Assembly (NCBI RefSeq): GCF_040958095.1
Contig: NC_091237.1
Span: 7,871,576 to 7,935,575 of the forward strand
Length of the DNA stretch: 64,000 bases
Origin: Procambarus clarkii
Lineage: Eukaryota; Arthropoda; Malacostraca; Decapoda; Cambaridae
Reading direction: 5' to 3'
Each line of letters begins with the position of its first letter. Positions within the stretch are counted from its first letter, which is position 1. Position numbers and translations under genes: made by a program. Under the pieces are notes generated by a model. The model ran no database searches and was not told the DNA's origin. It saw only the letters and a list, made by a program, of their open reading frames with translations. Positions 1-13,828 of this stretch are shown piece by piece.

Positions 1-403
1 AATGGGATTGTTCCCATTACCAGCCATAATATCATTCATGTTGTTTATAATATCACCAATGCCAGCTCCGGGATAGCAAACCCTTAACCTGTTCCCCCTA
101 TCTCTAGCACAAAACGTTCTATCCAAATACCTTATCTGGGAATCTCCCACAACTAATGTTTGCTTAGGTACTTCCTTTACTTTCTGAGGGGCCTGCGCTT
201 CCTTTCTCTTCGTTGCTTTCCCTTTTGCGCGATCCACAGTCTCTCCACAGCACTCGTCCTCCAAAACGTCAAATGAATTTGAAGTTGCTATGGCGTTTGA
301 AGGCGGCTTTATCAAAGTCTTCTTAAGGCCCCTGTCTTTCGCAACTCTCCAAGACGAGGTCCCTTTACTGCTGGTCTCCTCCTTCGTTACTTCTCGTTGT
401 TTT
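1..403 (-). pseudogene. CR1-type LINE ORF1 fragment with SGNH/GDSL-like domain, open at window edge
   Basis: Reading the minus strand from about 400 to 1 gives one open frame: a Lys/Glu/Ser-rich leader, then VVGDSQIRYLDRTFCARD and, further on, YPGAGIGDIINNMNDI. The GDS triad and following Gly-rich helix match block I of SGNH/GDSL hydrolases. Such esterase-like domains are known in ORF1 of CR1-group LINEs. The frame is cut by the window start, so the C-terminal Asp/His residues cannot be seen. It lies downstream (3') of an ORF2 piece rather than upstream, so the two are probably different copies or a rearranged one. Family assignment is inference from motif and neighbourhood. Confidence 0.6.
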
Positions 404-1099
404 TTAAGCTGACCTCATCTCTTCATCACTATCTGTTATATGACCTGTCTCAGTTTTTAATGGACCTATCCTTTTCCTAGTCTTAGTACGATATAACTGA
501 AAAAACCCTTTAGGATTTGTCTTTGCTTGCCCTGCTATGCGAACTTCATAGTTTCTTTTTGCTTTCCTTATCTCTTTTTTAACATTTCTAACCAGTTGTA
601 CGAATTCCTGTTCTAAAGTGACCTCCCCATTTTTAATCCTTTTGTACCAAGCTCTCTTTTTACCTATAAGGTTCTTCAAATTCTTTGTTATCCACTTTGG
701 GTCATTGGTATTCGATCTATTCAATTTGTATGGTATACTACGTTCCTGAGCTTTGTTTAGAATATTTTTAAATAAGTTATATATTGAATCCACATCGAAA
801 TCCCCATTTACGTCACCTATCGCTGGGTTCATGTTTCGCTCCAAGACCGGCCCCCACCTCATACCCAAGACTTTCCAATCAATTTGACCCAAAAAATTTC
901 TAAGGCTATTAAAATCAGCTTTTCGAAAATCTGGCACTTTAACAGAATTTTCTCCTACAGGTCTATTTCATTCTATGCTAAATCTGATTTCTTTGTGATC
1001 ACTGTTCCCTAGCTCACTCCCTATTTCGATGTCATTAATTTGTGTTTCCTTGTTAGTTAACACTAAATCTAAAATATTATTTTCCCGTGTTGGTTCCTT
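404..1099 (-). pseudogene. CR1-type LINE ORF2 fragment (EN C-terminus to RT linker)
   Basis: This is nearly identical at DNA and protein level to positions 60376-61060 of the better-preserved CR1-like copy in this window. It covers the end of the endonuclease and the basic linker before RT (WITKNLKNLIGKKRAWYKRI is shared). A TGG codon of the intact copy is TGA here at 968-970, breaking the frame. Homology stops abruptly near 413, where the SGNH fragment starts, and at 1099, where a 26-bp minisatellite starts. It is a non-functional fragment. Confidence 0.85.
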
Positions 1100-1466
1100 A
1101 AGGTCGGGCCCAGGTCTCTGTGGACAGTGTTAGGCCCAGTTCTCTGTGGAAAGTGTAGGGCCCAAGACTCTGTGGAGAGTGTCGGGCCCAGGTCTCTGTG
1201 GACAGTGTCGAGCCAGGTCTCTGAGGACAGTGTCGGGCCTAGGTCTCTGTGGAAAGTATCGGGCCTAGGTCTTTGTGGACAGTGTCGGGCCCAGGTCGCT
1301 GTGGACAGTGTCGGGCCCAGGTCTCTGTGGAAAGTATCGTGCCCAGGTTTTTGTGGACAGTGTCGGGCCCAGGTCTTTGTGGACAGTGTCTGTCCTAGGT
1401 CTCTGTGGACAGTGTCAAGCCAGGTCTCTGTAGACAGTGTCGGGCCCAGGTCTCTGTGGAGAACGT
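1100..1466. repeat. 26-bp minisatellite (about 14 units)
   Basis: Tandem units close to GGGCCCAGGTCTCTGTGGAC plus AGTGTC repeat head to tail with scattered substitutions and short indels. The array begins exactly where CR1 homology stops at the left. Reading frames across it (both strands) are by-products of the repeat. Confidence 0.9.
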
Positions 1467-1589
1467 TGTGTCGCCTCATCCTCCTCTATGTTAGGCTTAT
1501 GGTGCCCAGGAGCCTTTGTATTTAACAGCAAAGAACATTGTGTGTTTTTGTCGTGTTTAGTTTTATTAGTTCATATATTTAACAAAGTA

Positions 1590-1890
1590 ATTCCTGTATC
1601 TCATAACAACGGAGATATTGATGAGGTAATAAATATATCAACACATAAAGGAACACGGAAACAACGGATATAAATTGGATATGTTGATATTTTGGAAAGA
1701 CTTGGGTAAATACTACTTTAGTAAAAGGGTTGTGGAACAAATTACTGAACAAATTACCAGGTAGTATCCCTTGATTGTTTCAAGCGTAGGTTACACGTAT
1801 ATATGAATGAGTTTGGGTGGATATAATAGGAGCTGCCACGTATGGGTCAATAGGCCTTCTTCAGGTTCCTTGATTATTATTTTACTTTTT
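1590..1890 (+). mobile_element. Degraded CR1-type LINE 3' end
   Basis: Plus-strand sequence follows the CR1 C-terminus (DRTRNNGYKLD, then FRKDLGKYWFS and the stretch ending MSGIGW in the good copy) and continues into the conserved 3' UTR (ATGGGTCAATAGGCCTTCTT). Several indels break the frame. The 138-codon reading frame at 1807-2223 starts inside this UTR and is chimeric, so it is not annotated as a gene. Confidence 0.7.
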
Positions 1891-2129
1891 CAATATACCT
1901 ATATCTTTTTGATACGTTACCTCATTCACTTAACCTTATCAAAATTTTGTTACTTCTTACTTGCAGCATATCATTCACTCATATTTGCAAACTTATCTTT
2001 TTTTTATTGTTGCCGCCGGTGGCGGCTAGTTTATTATGCACCCCATACTCATCCTATGAGCGGTAGCACAAAAAGTATTACAGAGGGCACAAAAGGTCTT
2101 TATCAAGAATATAAAGTCGAAGAATGTAT

Positions 2130-2500
2130 TCCAGGTAATGGACTCGCGTGGTTGATATTAGCGGGTAGAAACGGGGATTTCGCGAGTATCGACGACTGGT
2201 GGAATTGGTGTAAAAAAGTGTAAGAGGTTTTTCATCATAATAGTGAAGAGACGTGCGTCTGAGAGTTTTGGCATGTTTTTGAACATGATTTCAAGATCGT
2301 TTCCAAATTACGTGGCGTTCGCCTTAGAAAGGTAATATGTCGGTGTGTTTAAAAGGAGCAGTTTTGTGGTGTTCCGGGGAAAAACGATTGTGCGCAGAAA
2401 CAATCTGATTAGGGATGTGGTGCTTTGCGTTGCCGATATGGGTTGTCCGGCAGCTATGATTAGCTTAAATTGGTCAAAGGCATTCGAAAAAAATAACATA
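2130..2500 (+). pseudogene. Unassigned LINE RT fragment
   Basis: Two short frames joined by a frameshift near 2225 look like reverse-transcriptase remnants: a Trp-rich block DDWWNWCKKV followed in the next frame by basic residues, and later AAMISLNWSKAFEKNN, which resembles RT motif A (D-x-x-KAFD, with Asp replaced by Asn). It is too short to place in a clade. It ends where CR1 endonuclease sequence begins. Confidence 0.45.
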
Positions 2501-2725
2501 AACTATTTAAATGCTCTTGTCTGCATCGAAAAAAATATATGTTATTGCACTTACCGAAACGTAGATAAATGTAGAAAATAGAAACTATAAGATGAGTATC
2601 AAAAATTTATTTAAACTATTTCACACAGATAGATATATTAGACGATGAGGGGAGTAGCCATATACGTTTGGGAAAATTTTAAATGTAGTATCAAAGAGGG
2701 AATCAAAACTGAAATTAATTATTTA
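2497..2725 (+). pseudogene. CR1-type LINE endonuclease fragment
   Basis: Plus-strand sequence matches the start of the CR1 endonuclease: LNALVCIEKN, then ITETxxN-like residues, HTDRYIRR and GVAIYVWENFKCSIKEGIKT. It corresponds to the reverse complement of about 61340-61535. There are multiple frameshifts. It abuts an oppositely oriented CR1 piece, with AT-rich filler between. Confidence 0.75.
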
Positions 2726-2749
2726 ATTAATAATTATTAAATAATTATA

Positions 2750-2945
2750 TTTACAATTTATGTTTTTCAAGATGAAGACGAATGGTATTTGCAATTATCG
2801 ACTAGAGTAACTTTCCCACAAGAGACGTTAAGGTAATTGGCCGACAGTTTGGCACAAGTGATCTATCTCTTCTCTTGAAAATTGGAACCACACTATCAAC
2901 CATCCACGACTCTGGCACTCTGCTTCACTTTAATAATTTATTAAA
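2750..2945 (-). pseudogene. CR1-type LINE RT fragment, opposite orientation
   Basis: Minus-strand homology to 59940-60128 of the good CR1 copy (RT region upstream of motif A, including the segment encoding ASNYRPISLTS), with many substitutions. Together with the plus-strand endonuclease piece just upstream, this forms a head-to-head junction of two CR1 fragments. Confidence 0.75.
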
Positions 2946-2948
2946 TAC

Positions 2949-3865
2949 TAGATGTACCCGGCCACGCGTTGCTGTGGTTGAGCAATGCGTGTGCGTTGCT
3001 GAGCCACAGCAACCTTCCCCTGTCTCCCAGTCCTCCCCACCATTCCCCCTGCTCCGTCCCCTCATCCTAACAACCATTCCTCACTCACCCGTCCCCTCTT
3101 CCTCCCAACAATTCCTCACTCCCCGTCTCCTCGTCTTCCCCTCCCCCGTCCCTTTGTCCTCCCCAACATTCCCCACTCCAGGGTCCTTTCGTCCTTCTAA
3201 CCATTCCCCACTCCATCGTCCCCTCCTCTTCCGCACCATCTTCGACTCCCCCATCCCCTCATCCTCCCTACCATTCCCCCTCCTCCGTCCCCTCGTCCTT
3301 TCCACCAACTCCCACTCCTCTGTTCCCTTGTCCTCCCCCACCATTCTCCATTCCCCTATCCCTTCGTCCCCACCATCTCGTCCTCCCCACTATTACCCCC
3401 TCCCCTGTCCTCTCGTCCTCCCCACAATCCCCCACCCCCATCCCCTTGTCCTCCCCAACCTTTCCCGCTCCCTCGTTCGATGCATTCCAAAACGATCTGA
3501 TGATCTCATCAGAAAATTAAAAACATCAAATGATCTGATGTTCCCATCACTAAAATATATGAAAAACAGATAAAAAACGAAATGAAAAATATGAAAAATA
3601 CAAAAATAAATTATACTCAGGAAATGAACGGTATGGTAAACAACACAGCCCAATTTCAACGCAATGTCACACAAAATAAATTAAATCAAAATGAAAATAA
3701 ATCGAAATTCATGAAAATTAAATTTATCAACGCAATCGGAAACACTGAAATGGAATCGGAACAGATTTAATATAGTGTGAGTTGCTATTACGTGCAACAG
3801 ATTGCACTGTTTTTCAAAAAAGCATGTTTTTACATGTCACAGGTGTGTGGCATCTATATACCTTG
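2949..3865 (+). repeat. ACTAGC repeat family, copy 1 (left part)
   Basis: Begins ACTAGATGTACCCGGCCACG, followed by a GC-rich head, a pyrimidine-rich tract of imperfect CCCCTCGTCCTCCCCACCAT units (about 3005-3475), then an A-rich body containing GAACGGTATGGTAAACAACA and GCAACAGATKGCNCTGTTTT-like blocks. The same blocks recur in the same order at 8277-9590 and 26187-27420. The copy is interrupted at 3865 by a LINE and resumes at 5190. No ORF with known domains was seen, and it is unclassified. Confidence 0.8.
3005..3475. repeat. Pyrimidine-rich minisatellite inside ACTAGC repeat
   Basis: About 30-bp degenerate units of CCCCTCGTCCTCCCCACCATTCC type with strong strand asymmetry (almost no purines on the plus strand except in TCGTCC and CCA). 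It has equivalents at about 8340-8540 and 26260-26660, so it belongs to the repeat family rather than to this locus. Confidence 0.85.
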
Positions 3866-5189
3866 AGGTTACCTTGAGGAGCTTCCGGGGCTTAGCGTCC
3901 CCGCGGCCCGGTCGTCGACCAGACCTCCTGGTTGCTGGACTGATCAACCAGGCTGTTGGACGCGGCTGCTCGCAGCCTGACGTATGAGTCACAGCCTGGT
4001 TGATCAGGTATCCTTTGGAGGTGCTTATCCAGTTCTCTCTTGAACACTGTGAGGGGTCGGCCAGTTATGCCCCTTATGTGTAGCGGAAGCGTGTTGAACA
4101 GTCTCGGGCCTCTGATGTTGATAGAGTTCTCTCTCAGAGTACCTGTTGCACCTCCGCTTCTCAACGGGGGTATTCTGCACATCCTGCCATGTCTTCTGGT
4201 CTCATGTGATGTTATTTCTGTGTGCAGGTTTGGGACCAGCCCCTCTAACATTTTCCACGTGTAAATATATCTCTCCCGCCTGCGCTCAAGGGAGTACAGA
4301 TTTAGGCTCTTTAGTCGGTCCCAATAGTTAGGTGTTTTACTGAGTGAATTCTAGCAGTATTGGATCTCTGCACGCTCTCCAGGTCGGCAATTTCTCCAGC
4401 TTTGAAAGGGGCTGTCATTGTGCAGCAGTACTCCACTCTAGAGAGCACAAGCGTTTTGAAAAGTGTCATCATCGGTATAGCATCTCTAGTGTGAAAAGTT
4501 CTTGTTATCCAACCTGTCATTTTTCTTGCAGTTGTGACGGCTACTTTATTGTGTTCTTTAAAGGTAAGGTCTTCCGACATGAGTACACCCAGATCCTTTA
4601 CATTGCCTTTTCGTTCTATGTCATGATTTGCCTGAGTTTTGTACGTGGTTTCCGTTTTTATATTTTCATTTTTTCCATAGCACATGAGCTGGAACTTATC
4701 TTCGTTAAACACCATATTATTTTCTGTAGCCCATAGAAAGACCTGATCTACATCTGACTGGAGGTTTGCCGTGTCCTCTATGTTGCCTACTCTCATGAAG
4801 ATCCTAGTGTCATCTGTAAAGGATAATACAGTGCTATAGGTTGTGTTCTGGTCTATGTCCGATATGAGGATGAGAAAAAGTACTGGAGCAAGTACAGTAC
4901 CCTGGGGGACTGAGCTCTTCACGGTTGATGGGCTGGATTTTATTTTGTTGACTATTACACATTGGGTTCTGGTGGTCAGGAAATTGTAGATCCATCTGCA
5001 TATTTTTCCGGTAATTCCTTTGAACGCATTTTATATGCAATAACGCCATGATCACATTTATCAAAAGCTTTTGCGAAATCTGTGTAAATTACATCAGCGT
5101 TTTGTTTGTCTTCCATAGCATCTAATGCCATATCATAGTGGTCCAGCAACTGCGACAGGCAAGAGCGCCCTGTTCTGAAACAGGGCGCT

Positions 5190-5190
<1 letters not shown>
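3866..5190 (-). pseudogene. LINE (second non-LTR family), 5'-truncated RT to 3' end
   Basis: Minus-strand frames give, in order, RT motif A (YTDFAKAFDKCDHGV, about 5045-5090), SVPQGTVLAPVLFLILI (4870-4922), SFTDDTRIFM (FADD-type catalytic box changed to FTDD), thumb and C-terminal FNTLPLHIRGITG and FKRELDKHLQRIPDQPG. Frameshifts lie near 4850-4980 and 4250-4310. The 3' UTR ends AAGCTCCTCAAGGTAACCTC. It is inserted in the ACTAGC repeat, which continues on both sides with TATATA at each junction. Its last roughly 60 bases are shared with the SINE at 11624-11869. Jockey/CR1-like by motif style, though the clade is not certain. Confidence 0.85.
5164..5189. repeat. Snap-back hairpin at LINE 5' truncation
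   Basis: A perfect 11-bp stem (AGCGCCCTGTT / AACAGGGCGCT) with loop CTGA. The left arm is LINE coding sequence (for RTGRSC) and the right arm is its inverted copy, located exactly at the truncated 5' end. Confidence 0.85.
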
Positions 5191-6910
<1,720 letters not shown>

Positions 6911-6934
6911 ATATATATGTGTACATTCAAAAGA

Positions 6935-7454
<520 letters not shown>

Positions 7455-7509
7455 CATTAATTGGCTGTTGCCAATTAATGCATAACTATATTCTACCCAC
7501 TTCAAGACT

Positions 7510-7660
7510 CCGCACCAATATAGAAGCATCAAGAAATATGAGCCAATAGGCCTTTTGCAGTTACTTCCATTCTTCCCTTTAACTTACCCAATATTATACC
7601 CATTGTTTCGTGTTCTATCTTGTGTTGAAAGTTTGTTTTCACCTCATCCAAAACTGTTGT
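7510..7660 (-). mobile_element. CR1-type LINE 3'-end fragment
   Basis: Contains the conserved UTR block CCAATAGGCCTTTTGCAGTT followed at a shortened distance by CCCATTGTTTCGTGTTCTAT and CTTGTGTTGA, in the order seen at 58740-58950. An internal deletion removes most of the C-terminal coding region. Confidence 0.7.
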
Positions 7661-7753
7661 AACATATCACCTCACCCAAATGCAAGTATATAAAATGAAA
7701 GCCGTTTAAATTATAGCATAGTAGAACTCTGTTTAGTGTTTGCAGGTTATAAT

Positions 7754-7772
7754 TGTGTGTGTGTGTGTGTAA
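7754..7772. repeat. (GT)n microsatellite
   Basis: Short uninterrupted GT run within unassigned AT-rich DNA (7665-7916), which otherwise has no recognisable gene. Confidence 0.9.
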
Positions 7773-7918
7773 TAAAAATGAATTTTGGAGAATAGATTTT
7801 CAATTACCTTCGACAGTGAAAAGAAATAAAAGAAATATTGAGAAAATTCGTGTTAGAATTATTAATCTTACTTTTTCGGTCATATATAATAATATAAGTT
7901 TACAAGAAAGACTGCTAC

Positions 7919-9589
<1,671 letters not shown>

Positions 9590-9590
<1 letters not shown>

Positions 9591-11110
9591 ATAGAAGGTA
9601 GACAATGGCTCGCAAAGCTTCTCTTTGCATTCCTTAAAACTCTGGCAAACACTTCGTCTGGTCCTGGGGATTTGTTTGGCTTGAGTTTCACTATTTGTTT
9701 AATAACATCCTCCTTGGTAAATTCTAAACTAGTCAACCTGTCCTCTTCCCCACCTACATAGACTTGTTCGGCTGAAGACTTAATGTTAAGTTCCTCTTTA
9801 GTAAATGCAGAGATAAAATATTTATTAAAAATACCACTCATCTCTTCGACGTTATCAGGAATCTGACCTGTCCCAGTTTTGAATGGACTTAACGTTTCCC
9901 TAATTTTTGTTCAAAATACCTGGAAAAACTCTTTTTCAATTTGTCTTTGCTTGCCCTGCAATGCGAACTTCATAGTTTCTTTTTGCCCTTCTTATCTCTT
10001 TTTTAACATTTCTAACTAATTTGACGAATTATTGTTCTAAACTGACGTCCTCATTCTTTATCCTTTTGTATCAAACTCTCTTTCTACCTATAAGGCTCTT
10101 CAGATATTTTGTTATCCATTACGTGTCATTAGTATTTGATCTATTCAATTTGTATGGCATACTACGGTCCTGTGCTTTGCTTAGAATATTTTTAAATAAG
10201 TTATATTTTGAATCCACATCGAAATCCACTTTTACAGCACTTATTGCTGGGTTCATATCACGCTTCAAGACTGTGCTATCCCCCAAGCCCAAGACTTTCC
10301 TATCAATTTCTCAGCCAAAAATTTCTTTGCCTATTAAAATCAGCTTTTCGAAATTCTGGAACGTTAACAGAATTTTCCCTTACAAATCTAATCCATTCTA
10401 TACTAAATCTAATTCCTTTGTGATCACTGTTCCCTAGCACACTCACTATTTCGATGTAATTTATTTATGTGTCCCTGTTAGTTAACGCTAAATCTACAAT
10501 ATTATTTTCCCGCGTTGGTTCCTTAATGTGTTGCGTAAGAAAGCACTCGTCAATTAATTCTAGAAAATCTTCTGTTTCATTATTTCCTGTTCTGTTAAAC
10601 CAGTTTATTCCACTAAATTAAAGTCACCCATAACACAAATACTGATAGACCTAGATGCGCTACGTATTTCATCCCATAGATGCTTTGCTTCCATTCTGTC
10701 TAAGTTTGGTGGCCTGAATATAACTCCTATAATACGCATTACACACAGAAATCACACTAATTTCTAGCTATTTAGTTAATTCTAGCCAAGTAGTTTCTGT
10801 GTGTGACTCAGTTTTGATTCCAACTTTCAGACTACATTTCAAATTTTACCTGACGTATATGGCTACTGCCCCTTTCTCGTCTAATATAGCTATCTGTGTG
10901 AAATAGTTTAAATCCGTTTATTTGATATTCAGCTAATAGTTCTCTGTTTTCCAAATTCATCCATGCTTTGGTAAATGCAATAATATATATTGTTTCTGTG
11001 CAAACAAGAGCATTTAAATCGTTATTATGTTTTCTTAGACTCCTACTGTTTGTGAAATAAACCTCAAGTCTATCGGTATATTGAGGCCCTTCTCCTTCCC
11101 TGTGCATTTG
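9590..11110 (-). pseudogene. CR1-type LINE copy, endonuclease to RT start, degraded
   Basis: Minus-strand homology to 60140-61540. It begins upstream with VYFTNSRSLRK and NALVCTETI (endonuclease N-terminus, absent from the good copy), runs through the EN body, the basic linker and TKEDVIKQIVKLKPNKSPGPD. Frameshifts and small deletions are scattered throughout. The RT catalytic core and 3' end are missing, with homology ending at the (TA) end of the ACTAGC repeat. It is non-functional. It supplies the more 5' endonuclease sequence of the family. Confidence 0.85.
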
Positions 11111-11571
11111 GCCATTTTTTCTCCCCTACCAACACATATGTTTATTGTCTCCTTTCTCCATATAAATTCCCAGACCACTATCTATTAACAGTTTTAACCC
11201 AAACAAAACCCTTCAACCACAGGTTCCAACGAGTTGGCAACAACAACAACCCCAGCTCTACATAAATGCACCCTCATCTCGAGCATATGTGTCATTCCTA
11301 CCAAAAAAGTGTTCCCAGTTATCAATGAAGAATATTGCATTTAATTTACAATATTTGTCCAGTCGGTAATTGACGACAAGTGCCCTCGACAACCATTTAT
11401 TTTCAACTCCCATTTTTAGAAGAATGCCAAATATGACCGGGATTCATTCCTTGCTCCTAAATAATTCTATGGTCAAAGGTAATTCTATTCCTATGACCTT
11501 TGAATAAAGCTTTTAAGGCTCATCCCTGTTTAGTCTCTCCTAGGTTTCCTAATTGGTTGGTGGGCCTGGTA
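11111..11571. other. No recognisable feature
   Basis: AT-rich sequence without a long frame, repeat array or known motif that I can support. Its first part could be 5' UTR of the CR1 copy ending at about 11110. Confidence 0.5.
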
Positions 11572-11622
11572 TACGGATTTGCGGATGATACCAAGGTGTT
11601 TGTGGCAAATGACGCCTACATT
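11572..11622 (+). pseudogene. Minimal LINE RT fragment (FADD box)
   Basis: A 17-codon stretch encodes VYGFADDTKVFVANDA, the catalytic FADD motif of a LINE RT, cut on the right by a SINE insertion. Too short for family assignment. Confidence 0.55.
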
Positions 11623-11623
11623 A

Positions 11624-11869
11624 GGGAGCCGGTCGGCCGAGCGGACAGCACACTGGACTTGTGATCCTGTGGTCCCGGGTTCGATCCCGGGCGCCGGTGA
11701 GAAACAATGGACAGAGTTTCTTTCACCCTATGCCCATGTTACTAGCAGTAAAATAGGTACCTGGGTGTTAGTCAGCTGTCACGGGCTGCTTCCTGGGGGT
11801 GGAGGCCTGGTCGAGGACCGGGCCGCGGGGACACTAAAGCCCAGAAATCATCTCAAGAAGATAAGATAC
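11624..11869 (+). mobile_element. tRNA-derived SINE with LINE-shared 3' tail
   Basis: The head (11624-11697) resembles a tRNA gene: A-box-like GGTCGGCCGAGCGG at 11631-11644 and B-box GGGTTCGATCC at 11679-11689, with a GC-rich acceptor-like end. A roughly 100-bp tRNA-unrelated body follows. The last 65 bases (from 11801) match the 3' end of the LINE at 3866-3928 on the minus strand, sharing GACCGGGCCGCGGGGAC and a CTCAAG-type end, with AAGATAAGATA as the terminal simple repeat. The RNA polymerase III promoter is inferred from the boxes. Transposition in trans by that LINE is inferred from the shared tail. Confidence 0.85.
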
Positions 11870-12124
11870 ATAGTATATTGTGATGGAGGTATTAGAGGAT
11901 TCTGCGGTGCGACTGGTGTGCCAGTGAGTAATTTGAATGGGTTTTGTAGTTGGGTCACTCTTCGTTCCTGGCGATGGACGTGGTTTGGTGTGCTTGATTC
12001 TGTGAGGATGCTTAGAATAGTGGTGTCTCCCTGATTACGTTACATCTTCGCAGTGAAATTCGGAGGGAGTTTGTTGATCGGTGTTTCGTGTTTCAGGTCA
12101 GCGAGGATTCTAACCCTCTTTCAA
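11870..12124. other. No recognisable feature
   Basis: GT-rich unique-looking sequence between the SINE and the minisatellite, with no supported gene. Confidence 0.5.
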
Positions 12125-13165
12125 CTGTCGTTGGTGGCGAACTGTAAACTGTTGTCCAGTGTGTGATGTATGGGCCACTGTACACTGTTGGCCAGTGTGT
12201 GATGTATGGGCCACTGTACACTGTTGGCCAGTGTGTGATGTATGGGCCACTGTACATTGTTGGCCAGTGTGTGGTTTGTGGTCCACTGTACACCGTTGTC
12301 CAGTGAGTGGCCCGCTGTACACTGTTGTCCAGTGTATGGCCCACTGTACACTGTTGTCCAGTGTGTGGCCCGCTGTACACTGTTGTTCAGTGTGTGATGT
12401 ATGGGCCACTGTACACTGTTGTCCAGTGTGTGGCCCACTGTACACTGTTGTCCAGTGTGTGGCCCACTGTACACTGTTGTCCAGTGTGTGGCCCACTGTA
12501 CACTGTTGTCCAGTGTGTGGCCCACTGTACACTGTTGTCCAGTGTATGGCCCACTGTACACTGTTGTCCAGTGTGTGGCCCACTGTACACTGTTGTCCAG
12601 TGTGTGGCCCACTGTACACTGTTGTCCAGTGTGTGGCCCACTGTACACTGTTGTCCAGTGTGTGGCCCACTGTACACTGTTGTCCAGTGTGTGGCCCACT
12701 GTACACTCTTGTCCAGTGTGTGGCCCACTGTACACTGTTGTCCAGTGTGTGGCCCACTGTACACTGTTGTCCAGTGTGTGGCCCACTGTACACTGTTGTC
12801 CAGTGTGTGGCCCGCTGTACACTGTTGTCCAGTGTATGGCCCACTGTACACTGTTGTCCAGTGTGTGGCCCACTGTACACTGTTGTCCAGTGTGTGGCCC
12901 ACTGTACACTGTTGTCCAGTGTGTGGCCCACTGTACACTGTTGTCCAGTGTGTGGCCCGCTGTACACTGTTGTCCAGTGTATGGCCCACCTGTACACTGT
13001 TGTCCAGTGTGTGGCCCGCTGTACACTGTTGTCCAGTGTATGGCCCACTGTACACTGTTGTCCAGTGTGTGGCCCGCTGTACACTGTTGTCCAGTGTGTG
13101 GCCCACTGTACACTGTTGTCCCAGTGTGTGCCCACTGTACACTGTTGTCCAGTGTGTGGCCCAAT
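12125..13165. repeat. 27-bp minisatellite, about 37 units
   Basis: Head-to-tail units of GTGTGGCCCACTGTACACTG plus TTGTCCA. The first five units carry a TGATGTAT insertion making them longer (about 37 bp), the rest are almost uniform, and GCCCACTG alternates with GCCCGCTG. Because 27 is a multiple of three and the unit has no stop in several frames, long overlapping ORFs appear on both strands. They are artefacts. Confidence 0.97.
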
Positions 13166-13828
13166 TGCTTCTTTTTTTGCAGGGATATTCCTGCGCGGGC
13201 CCTAAGCCTCTGGCTGGCCCACTAAGTGTTGCTTGTTTCTGTTTTACTTGGACGGAGTATTGAGTATTTATGACTCGTGTTGTCGCTTCAGTATGACTTT
13301 GCCATATGTGTTTAGCAACTTCTTCTGCAGTGTACAGAAGGTTTGAATCTAAGTTGAAATCTTAATGGGTTTGTAACTGTGGCACTGTGTTAGATAATGT
13401 TCCAGTGGTCTGTCGGGCATTTTTCCACAGTGCTGACATTTCCTCTCATCTTCCGGAACCTGTAAGCCTATTTCCCATGCACATGGATATCCAAGCCTGA
13501 TGCGATGTAAGTGTACTTCTGTTGCTCTACTGCTCCCTTTCATCAAACTAAGTGGTTCGTATTTGGTTGAATTCTTGTACAACTTGCAGATCCTGGTGTT
13601 GCAACTGCTGTGTTGTGGTCACTGTACATCTTTTGCATTGCCCTGTTTCTAATTACTGTCCTAATCTGTGATAGACACTGTGGTATGTAAATGTCTACAT
13701 TTCTTCTCTTAGTTGCAAGTTTTGCAGCTTCGTCTGCAATGTCATTTCTTATTATTCCTACATGACTTGGCACCCAGTTGATAAGTACCCGTTGGCCTTG
13801 TTGTTTAAGTGTTTGCATTAATGACATG
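13166..13828 (-). pseudogene. LINE RNase H C-terminal half and 3' UTR (part A of a split element)
   Basis: Minus-strand frames from 13827 give INWVPSHVGIIRNDIADEAAK (the conserved RNase H C-terminal His region), then after a frameshift near 13580 a C-terminal tail with CQHCGKMPDRPLEHYLTQC, the Cys/His knuckle typical after RNase H in APE-RT-RNH LINEs. The 3' UTR follows down to the minisatellite. The coding sequence is interrupted at 13828 by the gypsy element and resumes at 20832. Confidence 0.85.
13825..13828. repeat. Target-site duplication (left) of gypsy element
   Basis: CATG immediately before the 5' LTR, matched by CATG at 20828-20831. Removing the element and one CATG restores an uninterrupted RNase H reading frame across the site, which verifies both the boundaries and the duplication. 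Confidence 0.92.

Noticed and set aside
1069..1525. 132-136 codon ORFs on both strands
   Set aside because: They are readings of the 26-bp minisatellite.
1807..2223. 138-codon ORF with a hydrophobic stretch
   Set aside because: Starts in a CR1 3' UTR and ends in LINE remnants, so it is chimeric by position.
2875..3573. 232-codon Pro/Ser-rich ORF, and similar ones near 8400 and 26400
   Set aside because: Translations of the pyrimidine-rich minisatellite of the ACTAGC repeat.
11624..11697. Functional tRNA gene
   Set aside because: A/B boxes and a tRNA-like fold are present, but it continues into a SINE body and LINE-derived tail and the stems are imperfect.
12093..13263. Several 250-350 codon overlapping ORFs on both strands
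   Set aside because: They are translations of a 27-bp tandem repeat lacking stops in multiple frames, with no independent coding evidence.
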